Positions 27,954 to 36,768 of a DNA stretch of 64,000 nucleotides are shown here, in pieces; position 1 is the first letter of the stretch; each line of letters starts with the position of its first letter. The DNA lies in the NCBI GenBank assembly GCA_040388375.1, contig JAZKBU010000002.1, forward strand, positions 141,221 through 205,220, given 5' to 3'. Below the pieces are notes generated by a model. It was not told the DNA's origin and made no database searches. It saw nothing but the letters and a program-made list of their open reading frames with translations. The DNA is from Bacteroidota bacterium. GTDB taxonomy: Bacteria; Bacteroidota; Bacteroidia; UKL13-3. Made by a program: the position numbers and the translations under genes.

Positions 27954-28490
27954 ATGACTAAAAAATTAATTTTTGCTTCCTTATTGCTGGTACTTGGCAA
28001 AGTCGGTTACTCGCAGGCTTATTACCCGGGTGTTAAACTAATTAGTGCTCGTGTAGGTCTGTTATCAACTTTAGCAAGAGGTGCTGAAAAATCGACTGTA
28101 TTACCTTATATGGTCAATTTAGAATATGGAGTAAGTGAAGAAGTAAGTGTTGGCTTATTTGGCGGATACACACAAACAAGCAGCGAAAGGGATGGACTTA
28201 AGTATATTTATGACTATACCTTTTTTGGTGCCAATGCAGCTTATCATTTTGAGACTATAGAAAAACTGGATGTTTATGCCGGTTTAAATTTTGGTTATAA
28301 CATAGGTAAAGGCCGTGTTGAAGTACCTGTCAGTTATATGGGTGGACCTGTTACTGCTAATAAACAAGGTGGCATTTTATTAGGTGGCTTTGCAGGAGCA
28401 CGATACTACCCTATTGAAAATTTAGGGATTGGTTTAGAAGTTGGCTCCAGTATAGCATATTTGCAAACCGGACTTACTGTAAAATTCTAA
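27954..28490 (+). CDS. outer-membrane beta-barrel protein
   Basis: A 178-residue protein with a signal peptide (MTKKLIFASLLLVLGKVGYSQ, about 1-21). The mature part is made of alternating amphipathic strands (VNLEYGVSEEVSVGLFGGYTQT, YTFFGANAAYHF, LDVYAGLNFGYNIG, GGILLGGFAGARYYP, LGIGLEVGSSIAYLQTGLTVKF) and ends in Phe, as outer-membrane barrels do. About eight strands fit an OmpA/OmpW-size pore-like barrel. Function is unknown. The signal peptide shows the start is right even though the ATG immediately follows a terminator T-run. It is convergent with the PKD gene, 8 bp apart. Confidence 0.85.
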   Translation: MTKKLIFASLLLVLGKVGYSQAYYPGVKLISARVGLLSTLARGAEKSTVLPYMVNLEYGVSEEVSVGLFGGYTQTSSERDGLKYIYDYTFFGANAAYHFETIEKLDVYAGLNFGYNIGKGRVEVPVSYMGGPVTANKQGGILLGGFAGARYYPIENLGIGLEVGSSIAYLQTGLTVKF

Positions 28491-28498
28491 TTCTGCAA

Positions 28499-31400
28499 TT
28501 ACCTCAACAAAGTAAACTGTCCGTTTTTACTAAACTGTTTACCTCCAATATACCGGCCTTCTACTACCCAAACATAGGTATCAATAGTGGCTTCGCCTCC
28601 TCGTATGGTTCCGTCCCAGCCTTCTTTTAAATTGGCTGTTTCAAATACTCTTTGTCCCCATCTGTCATATATTCTAAATGAGTAATCGCCATAAAGCACG
28701 CCTGTTGTTAAAGGAATAAACACATCGTTTTTGCTATCGGCATTGGGCGTAAATGCAGTTGGCACTACAATGCTTCCGCCTTCACCTACTTTTATAGCAT
28801 TTAGTTTTGTCAAACTATCTAAACAGCCAAAGGCATTCATTACAACCAGTTTTACGGAGAAGCTGGCCGCACTGTTAAACAAGTATTCTGAATTTAAATT
28901 GGTATCGGTAAATAATACTGCGTTATTTTCATCAAAAATAGTCCATTTACTTTTTACCACATCAAACGAAGTATTGAGTAAACTAAGCAATGCATCAGGT
29001 AAATAAAGCGTTAATGGCGAAGCATTAAAATTGGCTTTTGGCGCAGGATGTACGGTTATAATACTGGCCATAATGGTATCATCTACCCCACCCTCGCCAA
29101 TAGCGCGTAAAAACACGCTGTAAACACCCGGGAAAGTATAAGTATGTTGCGGGTTGGCACTGGTATCGCTAAAAGCATCGCCAAAACTCCATTGGTACGA
29201 ACGTGCGTAAGTGCTTTTATTGGTAAACTGAACGGTTAAAGGTGAACAACCTTGTGCTAAATCAAAAGTAAAATCAGCAGCCGGAATATGTGGACTTATC
29301 CTAATGATGTTTTCAATTGTGTCAATACAGTTTTGATCGCTTGTAGCGATCAATTGTACGGTATAGTTACCGGAATCAGCATAGGTATGTAAAGGGTCTT
29401 TTAAAGCGGATGTATTATCGCCTGAACCTATATGCCCAAAATTCCACCTGTAAGTTAATGTACCTGTTGATAGGAATGAAATATTGGAGAAGTTGACCGT
29501 GGTATTGGGTAGATTAATAGGTTGTGGTGAGGCTAGAAAGTTAGCCGTTGGCATTTCGTACACATTGATATAATTTGATTTTTCAACGGTATCGCTACAG
29601 CCATAAGCATCGTAACTGATTAATGAAACTTTGTACGTACCCGGATTTGTATATACGTGTGTAGGGTTGCGCAACTGGCTTCCTGCCCCATCGCCAAATG
29701 TCCAAAACCAATTAACATCGTTTCGGGAGGTATTAGCCATTTGCACATTTAAGTTTGAACAACTTGAGGTAGTAGCTGTGGTAAAGCTTGCAATAACCAA
29801 TGGTTTAATAAGCACATTCCTAACAGCGGTATCGAAACAGGTATTGATACTTTGTGCAATTAAGGTTACATCGTAATTGGTATCAATAGTGGTTCGAGTT
29901 GGGAAAATATGGCTTGGGTTGAACAAACCTGATTCAAGCACTCCATCACCATAATTCCATCTGTAATTACTGGTGGCTCCTAATGTGCTGTTCAATACTT
30001 TAAATTCTGCAGTATCACATCTGTTGGTTTTACTAATAGAGAAATTAGCTACCGGTTTTGGAAACACGGTTACTGTTTGCTTAGCGGTATCGGTACAACC
30101 ACTTGCTGAATATACTTTTAAAACAACGGGGAACGAACGGTTAATTAATGGCGTTGTGTTTTCAAATAGTTTTGAACTGCTCATCACCGTGTCGTTGGTT
30201 CCATCGCCAAAATCCCATTCGTATTTTACAGCTCTTAGTGAAGTAATGCCGTTAAAGTTGGCTTTAATAGGTGTGCAACCATTTGAAATAGGTAAAAAAT
30301 GAGCATCCGGTAAAGGGTTTACTTTAATTGTTCTCTCCACAGAATCTTTACATGCATAAGGTGTAGTAACCACTAGTTTTATGGTGTAGCTTGTATCTTT
30401 TATTGGTAATCCTGTATAGTTTTTAACCGGGTTATAAGCAGTACTTGTTGTACCATTACCAAATGTCCAGTTATTACCAACCCCTCCGCTTGACAGGTTA
30501 AAAAAGGCTATCGTTCCACTTCCACAAAGGGAGTCGACTGAAGTAGTGAAATCAGCTATGGGATTATAACGTGCAATAATGCTTCGGCTTGGTGTATCGC
30601 TTTTACAACCGTATAACGATTCGGTATTTAAAGTTACATCGTATATGGAATCAAATAAATCGTATGACTGATAGGTATGTGCAACTGATGTTGCTGACGA
30701 GGAATCGCCATCACCAAAAATCCACCTGTGTTTGGTGCTTATTTGGCTTGTATTGGTAAAATTAACCTGTAGTGGTCCGCAGCCTTGTGTTTTATTTACC
30801 GTAAACGAAGCTATTGGTTTTGGATGTACACGAACTGTTTTAACTGAAGTGTCTTTACAGGCATGCTCGCTAACGGCAATTAACTGAACACGGTAAACGG
30901 TATCAATTAATGGGGCTGCAAAATATTGTGCACTTGGATTTTTAGATATGCTGATAAAACCATTGCCTATATCCCACCTGAAAGTCATGTCGTTTATACT
31001 TCCTGTATCGTAGGGCAATGAAGCATTGCTAAACAATACACTTAAAGGACCACAACCTGCCGTGTCGGAAACGCTAAATGATGACAATGGTTTAGGATAT
31101 ATTCTTACATCCTGATAAGCGGTATCTCTGCAACCATGTTCACTATAGGCTATCAGCCTTGTATTATATATGGTATCTTTGGTTGGGTTGGCTATAAAGG
31201 TACTTGACGGGTTTAAAACTGTGCTTGTTAAACCATTGGCAAAACTCCAGTTAAAATTCATAATGGAAATAGAACCGGTATCGTTAGGATAGGATTGATT
31301 TAAGAAATTAACCGCCAAAGGCGCACAACCATTATTGGTGGTTACAGCAAATTTTGATTTTGGGTTTGGATATACCCGAATGTTTTTGGCAGCTGTATCT

Positions 31401-34400
31401 TTACAACCATATTTAGTAGTAGCTATTAGTTTTACCAAGTAATTGGTATCTATAATACCTGATGCGGTAAATGTTTGGTTCGGATCTTTTTGAGCAGATT
31501 GCTGCCCGTTGTTAAAATTCCAATCAAAGCTAAAATCATTAATAGTACCTCCGAATTTATGAACGGATGTATTGGTAAAATTAACTGCTAAAGGACCACA
31601 ATTGGCACTATCGCTTACTGTAAAATTACTAATGGGTTTAGGATAAACTTTAATTGGTTTTACAATGGAATCTTTACAACCGGGTCCGTTAAAGGCAATC
31701 AGTTTAGCATAATAAGTAGTATCGTTTGTGGCTGAGGCTACAAAGGTTGAAAAGGTATTGCTGTCTGTATTTGTCAGCCCGTTACTTATGTTCCACATAT
31801 AACTGGTTGAGTTAGCTGACACATTGCTAAATACTACGTTTAGCGGTGCACAACCGGAATCGGCTGAAAGTAAAAAGTCGGGTAATGGATTAGCTAAAGT
31901 TTTCAATGTTCTGGTAACTGTATCCTGCCTGCAGCCATATATGTTTTTAGCTATTAACTTTATTTCTACTGTTTGGTTGGGTAATGAAACCTGCGTATCG
32001 GGCTTATTGGTTAAAATAGAGTTACTCAAACCATTTACCATCCAAGTATAATTATCAGCCAACTGGGATTGATTGGTAAATGTAAATACTTTTGGTGCAC
32101 AGGAAATGGTATCGTTTACAGTAAACCTAGCTATAGGGAAAGGCCTTGAGTTTATATTTAAGGTAGCTGAATCTTTACAACCATTGGTGCTGATGGCGGT
32201 CATTTTTACTACGTAAAGCCCAGTATCAGCATAGGCTTTCTTAAAGCCTGTTGTACTATCGGTTAACAAATCGGCTGAGCCATCGCCAAACTTCCATATA
32301 TAATGAATAGCTCCTATACTGGTATTTGTTAAGGTTAATGAATCGCGTTTGCATAAGCTATTACTACTGGCTGCTATTTGCACCGTTGGAATAGCATTTA
32401 CATTTACCAATACGGAATCGGTATTGTAACAATTATTATTGGTACCAACGGTGAGTTTAACTTTAAAATTATTAGCCGAGTTAAAAACAAACGTAGGGTT
32501 TTGTGTGGTACTGTCTGTTATACCATCGTTGTTAAAATCCCATGCCCATTGGGTAATAGTATTGGCATTGGTTACGGTTGAACTATCAATAAAACGTGTT
32601 TTTTGCCCCTGGCAAGCATTTACTGCTAAAAAGCGTGAGTCTGGTATTGGGTTAACAACCACATTTTGCCTATACGTAAAAAAACAACCGGTGCTGTTAT
32701 AAGCTGTAAAGGTAGCATTGTAAGTGCCGGCACTTGGGTATAAATAGGCTGTATCTTCTACTTTTGCCGAGTCGAGAATGGTACTTCCAAATGTCCAGTA
32801 ATAGCCGGTAATAACACCATCTGCAGTAGTGGCAGTTCCGTTAAAATTAACTACTGTACCTAAACAAACACTGGCAGGTGTACTCACAAACGATACGTTG
32901 GGCGAAGCCTTCACAATAACGGACATAGTATCAAAATCAACGCAGCTTTTATCGCTGGTAATTTTTAAAACAACTTGAAAAGTATCGGCTGTAGCATACA
33001 AATGTTTGGGTGAGGCTAAGCTTGAGCTATCGCCATCGCCAAAATACCAACGGTATGAAGTTACAATATCGCCAAGGGCTAATGTAGATGTACTGGTAAA
33101 AACAGAAGAATCGCCCCTGCAAACGGTTGGCGCAGTGAAACTGGCAATGGGTTTGGTACTTACATTTATAACCGTGCTTGTTGAGTCGGTTCCGCAGGTA
33201 TCAGTTACAATTAATTTAACGGTATAAGCTCCCGGAGTATTAAAGTTTAAAACCGGGGGTGTTCGTAAAGTTGATGTATCGCCATTAGCAAAACGCCATA
33301 AAAACTTAGCTTGTGGCGAAATATTGACGGTATTGTTTTGCAATTGCACCGTATGTGGCACACAACCGGGCAAAGCATTAGCTATACTGACGACTGGTTT
33401 TGCATATACCCGGACAGTATCCCGGACGGTAACATTGGTAGCGCATACATTACTCACCCTGAGGGTAGCCACAAAAGTTCCGGGATTATTAAAAGTCCTA
33501 GTAAAACTGGCCGCTGTGGAAGTAGTTGGTGTGGTTCCTACTAATGTCCAGTTGCGCGTAAGACCTGCACCTGATGATGTATCGACAAAGGAAACCAACA
33601 GTGGCGCACAGCCAAATTTAGGGGTCATGTTAAAACCAGCAATGGGTGGTTTGTTAATAGTTATGGTTGCATAATCGGTATCGCTGCCGCAACCATTGCT
33701 ATCAATTAACATAATAGTGTAAGTACCAATAGTTGGAAAAGTGTGTGTTTGGGCTCCTTTACTGGTAATCCAACCTGTATTGATTCCATCGCCAAAATCC
33801 CAATAGTAATAACGTTGACCTGTTATACAATTATTGGCTGAGGTATTATTTAAAGTATAGGTTAAATTGGGATTACACAAATTGGTTGGGGTACCAATGT
33901 CTGCAATATCTTTATCAAAAATTAAAATGGGTGAAATGGAATAGGTAGATGAATTACCTGTATTACAATTGGGATTGAACGTAGATAAAGAAACGGTAAA
34001 TACGCAATTACCATTTCCAACACTCGGATAGGTATGCGATATCGGAGTATTGGCTTGTGTCCAGTTCCGGGTAATAATGGTACCATCGCCAAAGTTCCAT
34101 GTAATAACGGTTCCGGGAAAAGCATACACGGTTGAATCGGTAAAGGTTATGCTATGGGGAGCACACCCTGCTAACTGACCCGGAGAAAGCGGCCTGATAG
34201 AAGAACTTACCGGCCTTAAATTAAAAACGGTACCCAAAAGTGTATCAGTACAACCGTTGTTTACTGTTACTATTTTAATAGGAATATTGCCTAATGTGGT
34301 ATAGGTGTGCGTTTCTATATTACCGGGTAATAATTGTGCACCTGAACTATTGGGCCCGCCATCACCCCAAATAATGGTATAGGTATTCAGTGTATCGGGA

Positions 34401-34864
34401 GAACTTAAATTAAGGGTAAATGAATTAGGTGCTACGGGATTGATAATACAATTATTCCAAACAGGTGTAAAGGTGGCTACGTTAAAGCCATTAAAAACTC
34501 TTTTGGCAAATGAGGTTACTATTACGCTGGCTGTAAATGATGAATCCCAGCATCCGCCCGGTGTTCTGGCCAGCACTTTAAATACATAGGTACCAGGTGT
34601 TAATGCGGTAAATCCAGTTGGCGTACTATTACCAAAAGTACTGTCGAAACGGGTATTGTTTACTTTCCAAATATAACTGGTAGTGGCTGCTAATGAGCCT
34701 GTACTTAAGTTAGTTATACTTATTGCTTTGGGAATACCACACCCTGTTGATGAGGTAGAAAAACTGACAGTCAGGTTTGTACATGCCTGTGCCTGTTTAC
34801 CGAAAAACACACAAACAAGCACAAATAAGAATAAAGAAAATATTTTTTTAAAACCGTTAACCAT
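28499..34864 (-). CDS. giant PKD-repeat surface protein with T9SS type B sorting domain
   Basis: A 2121-residue exported protein starting at the ATG at 34864 (MVNGFKKIFSLFLFVLVCVF, signal peptide to about residue 28); a TTG lies six codons upstream. By my count about 23 PKD-like beta-sandwich repeats of roughly 85 residues follow, each opening with a pattern like GCAPLAVNFTNTS and having a W-x-FGDG-type turn. Most carry one Cys before the first strand and another in a later GC-x-D(S/T) turn. The C-terminus (VPTAFTPNADSKNDVFIP, YDRWGQRVFET, GWDGTIRGG, GQFTLLR) is the type B T9SS / gliding-motility sorting domain. It is probably a long cell-surface adhesin or filament. Confidence 0.95.
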   Translation of the reverse strand: MVNGFKKIFSLFLFVLVCVFFGKQAQACTNLTVSFSTSSTGCGIPKAISITNLSTGSLAATTSYIWKVNNTRFDSTFGNSTPTGFTALTPGTYVFKVLARTPGGCWDSSFTASVIVTSFAKRVFNGFNVATFTPVWNNCIINPVAPNSFTLNLSSPDTLNTYTIIWGDGGPNSSGAQLLPGNIETHTYTTLGNIPIKIVTVNNGCTDTLLGTVFNLRPVSSSIRPLSPGQLAGCAPHSITFTDSTVYAFPGTVITWNFGDGTIITRNWTQANTPISHTYPSVGNGNCVFTVSLSTFNPNCNTGNSSTYSISPILIFDKDIADIGTPTNLCNPNLTYTLNNTSANNCITGQRYYYWDFGDGINTGWITSKGAQTHTFPTIGTYTIMLIDSNGCGSDTDYATITINKPPIAGFNMTPKFGCAPLLVSFVDTSSGAGLTRNWTLVGTTPTTSTAASFTRTFNNPGTFVATLRVSNVCATNVTVRDTVRVYAKPVVSIANALPGCVPHTVQLQNNTVNISPQAKFLWRFANGDTSTLRTPPVLNFNTPGAYTVKLIVTDTCGTDSTSTVINVSTKPIASFTAPTVCRGDSSVFTSTSTLALGDIVTSYRWYFGDGDSSSLASPKHLYATADTFQVVLKITSDKSCVDFDTMSVIVKASPNVSFVSTPASVCLGTVVNFNGTATTADGVITGYYWTFGSTILDSAKVEDTAYLYPSAGTYNATFTAYNSTGCFFTYRQNVVVNPIPDSRFLAVNACQGQKTRFIDSSTVTNANTITQWAWDFNNDGITDSTTQNPTFVFNSANNFKVKLTVGTNNNCYNTDSVLVNVNAIPTVQIAASSNSLCKRDSLTLTNTSIGAIHYIWKFGDGSADLLTDSTTGFKKAYADTGLYVVKMTAISTNGCKDSATLNINSRPFPIARFTVNDTISCAPKVFTFTNQSQLADNYTWMVNGLSNSILTNKPDTQVSLPNQTVEIKLIAKNIYGCRQDTVTRTLKTLANPLPDFLLSADSGCAPLNVVFSNVSANSTSYMWNISNGLTNTDSNTFSTFVASATNDTTYYAKLIAFNGPGCKDSIVKPIKVYPKPISNFTVSDSANCGPLAVNFTNTSVHKFGGTINDFSFDWNFNNGQQSAQKDPNQTFTASGIIDTNYLVKLIATTKYGCKDTAAKNIRVYPNPKSKFAVTTNNGCAPLAVNFLNQSYPNDTGSISIMNFNWSFANGLTSTVLNPSSTFIANPTKDTIYNTRLIAYSEHGCRDTAYQDVRIYPKPLSSFSVSDTAGCGPLSVLFSNASLPYDTGSINDMTFRWDIGNGFISISKNPSAQYFAAPLIDTVYRVQLIAVSEHACKDTSVKTVRVHPKPIASFTVNKTQGCGPLQVNFTNTSQISTKHRWIFGDGDSSSATSVAHTYQSYDLFDSIYDVTLNTESLYGCKSDTPSRSIIARYNPIADFTTSVDSLCGSGTIAFFNLSSGGVGNNWTFGNGTTSTAYNPVKNYTGLPIKDTSYTIKLVVTTPYACKDSVERTIKVNPLPDAHFLPISNGCTPIKANFNGITSLRAVKYEWDFGDGTNDTVMSSSKLFENTTPLINRSFPVVLKVYSASGCTDTAKQTVTVFPKPVANFSISKTNRCDTAEFKVLNSTLGATSNYRWNYGDGVLESGLFNPSHIFPTRTTIDTNYDVTLIAQSINTCFDTAVRNVLIKPLVIASFTTATTSSCSNLNVQMANTSRNDVNWFWTFGDGAGSQLRNPTHVYTNPGTYKVSLISYDAYGCSDTVEKSNYINVYEMPTANFLASPQPINLPNTTVNFSNISFLSTGTLTYRWNFGHIGSGDNTSALKDPLHTYADSGNYTVQLIATSDQNCIDTIENIIRISPHIPAADFTFDLAQGCSPLTVQFTNKSTYARSYQWSFGDAFSDTSANPQHTYTFPGVYSVFLRAIGEGGVDDTIMASIITVHPAPKANFNASPLTLYLPDALLSLLNTSFDVVKSKWTIFDENNAVLFTDTNLNSEYLFNSAASFSVKLVVMNAFGCLDSLTKLNAIKVGEGGSIVVPTAFTPNADSKNDVFIPLTTGVLYGDYSFRIYDRWGQRVFETANLKEGWDGTIRGGEATIDTYVWVVEGRYIGGKQFSKNGQFTLLR

Positions 34865-34976
34865 TAAAATACCGCCATTCAAATAAGGAGCAAAATAAGT
34901 AATAAATATCGAAAGTTGTTACACTACCCCAAACAAATAGTGTCATTTCTCGCATAATATTTTTATCAAAAACACT

Positions 34977-35010
34977 AAAAAGTCTTCAAAACTAAATAGT
35001 ATTGAAGACT
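34977..35010 (-). terminator. terminator of paaN
   Basis: On the minus strand AGTCTTCAA pairs with its complement around a 12-base loop and is followed by five T. It lies 37 bp after the paaN stop codon. Confidence 0.7.
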
Positions 35011-35046
35011 CCTTGTAGTTTATATTATTTTACTTTTAACTAATTA

Positions 35047-36711
35047 TTACATCCATCTGTTACCAACCCAAACAAAACGTTTGCTTACAAACTCGGCATT
35101 GGTAAAGCTTGCATTTCCTGCTGCGTTTCCACCTGTTAAATGAAAATCGCTGAAAGCTGCGTGTGAGTTTATAAAACCTGCACCTGAAAAGTTAAATGTT
35201 ACGGGAACAAAAACTTCATTCATTTCATCGGCAATGGTTTGTTTGGTTTCTTCGTTTGTAGTGTAAGCGCCACAAGTTAAGGCTCCTTTTTCTTCGGCCA
35301 ATTGTTTGCAGAGGGCTAATGAATTAGCTAATCCATCGGTTTTAACCACAAATAATATGGGTCCAAAACACTCTTCACTAAAAATATTTTTTTGCTCTTT
35401 ACTCACTTCCATAATAACCGGAGTGGCTATTCGTGCATCGACAAATTCTTCATTTTTAATTGCTTTGGTATCTAAAATAAGTTTACCTCCGTTATTTTTA
35501 GCTTCTTTGGTTCTTTTAAAAGTAGCTTCGGTTTGAATGGCTCCTAAAGTGCCGGGGCCTGCTTTCGGGTTATCAACCAAATTGGTAATAGCTGCACTTA
35601 AACCAGCTACCACATCATCGTAACTTACTACTCCATTGGCTGTTTGTACACCATCTTTGCTAATAAATATATTTTGCGGAGCGGTACACATTTGGCCACT
35701 GTATAAACTGGCTGAAAATGCTATATTGGCTAAAACGGGTTGTAAATCGTTTACAGAATCAAGTATTAAGCTGTTTACGCCTGCTTTTTCGGTAAAGGTT
35801 AATTTAGGTAACGACTCTACGTAATTACCAAATTGTGAGCTACCTGTAAAGTCAATCATTTTAACAGCAGCATGTTCTACTAATTGTTTGGTAATCGGGT
35901 TTTCGCTTGAATCGGCCGCTAATTGAACGGTATTGGTATCAATACCATTTTCAGCTAAAACATTTTGTATTTCTTCAATAACAATGGCTATTGCTAAAAT
36001 AGCTTTAGGATGTGGCTTAACGATACAGGCATTTCCTGTTATTAAGGTTGCAAACAAACCCGGCACAGTATTCCAAACAGGAAAAGTAGAGCAACCTATT
36101 ACTAAACCTACCCCTTTGGCAAAAGGCTTAAAGTTTTTATTTACTTTTAAATCAAACTTACCAAAGTTTTTTACCCATTCTACATTTTCAGGAAAACGTG
36201 TTAACTCTTGGTATCCCATAGCTATTGCTTCTAAAGCACGGTCATTGGCATGAGGCCCACTTGCCTGGAAACTCATCATAAATGCTTGGCCGGTAGTGTG
36301 CATGGTAGCATAAGCTATATCGAAAAAACGAGCCGAAACTCTTTCTAATGCTTCTATTAAAATAGCTGCACGTGTATTTACATCGGTTTTGCTCCATGTT
36401 TTTTGTGCATTGGTAGCATTCCCTATTAATGTTTCAACAGCAAAAATTGGATATTGTACACCTATACCAACTTGTAAAAAAGGAGATATTTCTTCTCCAT
36501 GCCAAGTTGATGCTCCACTTTGCTTTAACGATTTAAAGTCATTGTTCATGGCCGCACTTATCCAAGCCTTTGCTTTCGCATCAGCATCTTCAGCGTAGGC
36601 CTTAGGATTTTCAGGATATGGAGTATAATAAGTACGGTCGCTTAAAGCTTTTATTGCAGTATTTAAAACTGCCTGATGTTTTTCAAAAAGATTCAATATC
36701 TGAGTTGTCAT
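35047..36711 (-). CDS. paaN: phenylacetic acid degradation protein PaaN (aldehyde dehydrogenase)
   Basis: A 554-residue aldehyde dehydrogenase-fold protein of the PaaN type. It begins LFEKHQAVLNTAIKALSDRTYYTPYPENP, as PaaN proteins do, and has an extended N-terminal part compared with standard ALDHs. The Rossmann-side stretch CSTFPVWNTVPGLFATLITGNACIVKPHP, the general base Glu in TFTEKAGVNS (about 306) and the catalytic Cys in SGQMCTAPQN (about 341) are intact. By family it oxidises the ring-opened semialdehyde in phenylacetyl-CoA catabolism, yet no other paa genes are in the window, so the pathway role is inferred. It has its own promoter, with almost no leader. Confidence 0.9.
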   Translation of the reverse strand: MTTQILNLFEKHQAVLNTAIKALSDRTYYTPYPENPKAYAEDADAKAKAWISAAMNNDFKSLKQSGASTWHGEEISPFLQVGIGVQYPIFAVETLIGNATNAQKTWSKTDVNTRAAILIEALERVSARFFDIAYATMHTTGQAFMMSFQASGPHANDRALEAIAMGYQELTRFPENVEWVKNFGKFDLKVNKNFKPFAKGVGLVIGCSTFPVWNTVPGLFATLITGNACIVKPHPKAILAIAIVIEEIQNVLAENGIDTNTVQLAADSSENPITKQLVEHAAVKMIDFTGSSQFGNYVESLPKLTFTEKAGVNSLILDSVNDLQPVLANIAFSASLYSGQMCTAPQNIFISKDGVQTANGVVSYDDVVAGLSAAITNLVDNPKAGPGTLGAIQTEATFKRTKEAKNNGGKLILDTKAIKNEEFVDARIATPVIMEVSKEQKNIFSEECFGPILFVVKTDGLANSLALCKQLAEEKGALTCGAYTTNEETKQTIADEMNEVFVPVTFNFSGAGFINSHAAFSDFHLTGGNAAGNASFTNAEFVSKRFVWVGNRWM

Positions 36712-36718
36712 AATTAGG

Positions 36719-36748
36719 CAAAAATAGGCTTGAAACTGAAATAGACAA
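36719..36748 (-). promoter_or_regulatory. promoter of paaN, almost leaderless
   Basis: Read on the minus strand: TTG at 36748-36746, 19 bases, then TATTTTTG at 36726-36719, a full match to TTG-N19-TAnnTTTG. Only 7 bases separate the -7 element from the ATG at 36711, so the predicted mRNA starts within a few bases of the start codon. Confidence 0.65.
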
Positions 36749-36768
36749 GCAAAGCGTATTTAATATTT

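Noticed and set aside
29973..33674. Several plus-strand frames of 67-116 codons inside the PKD gene
   Set aside because: They are antisense to a continuous 2121-residue repeat protein and reflect its repeated codon pattern.
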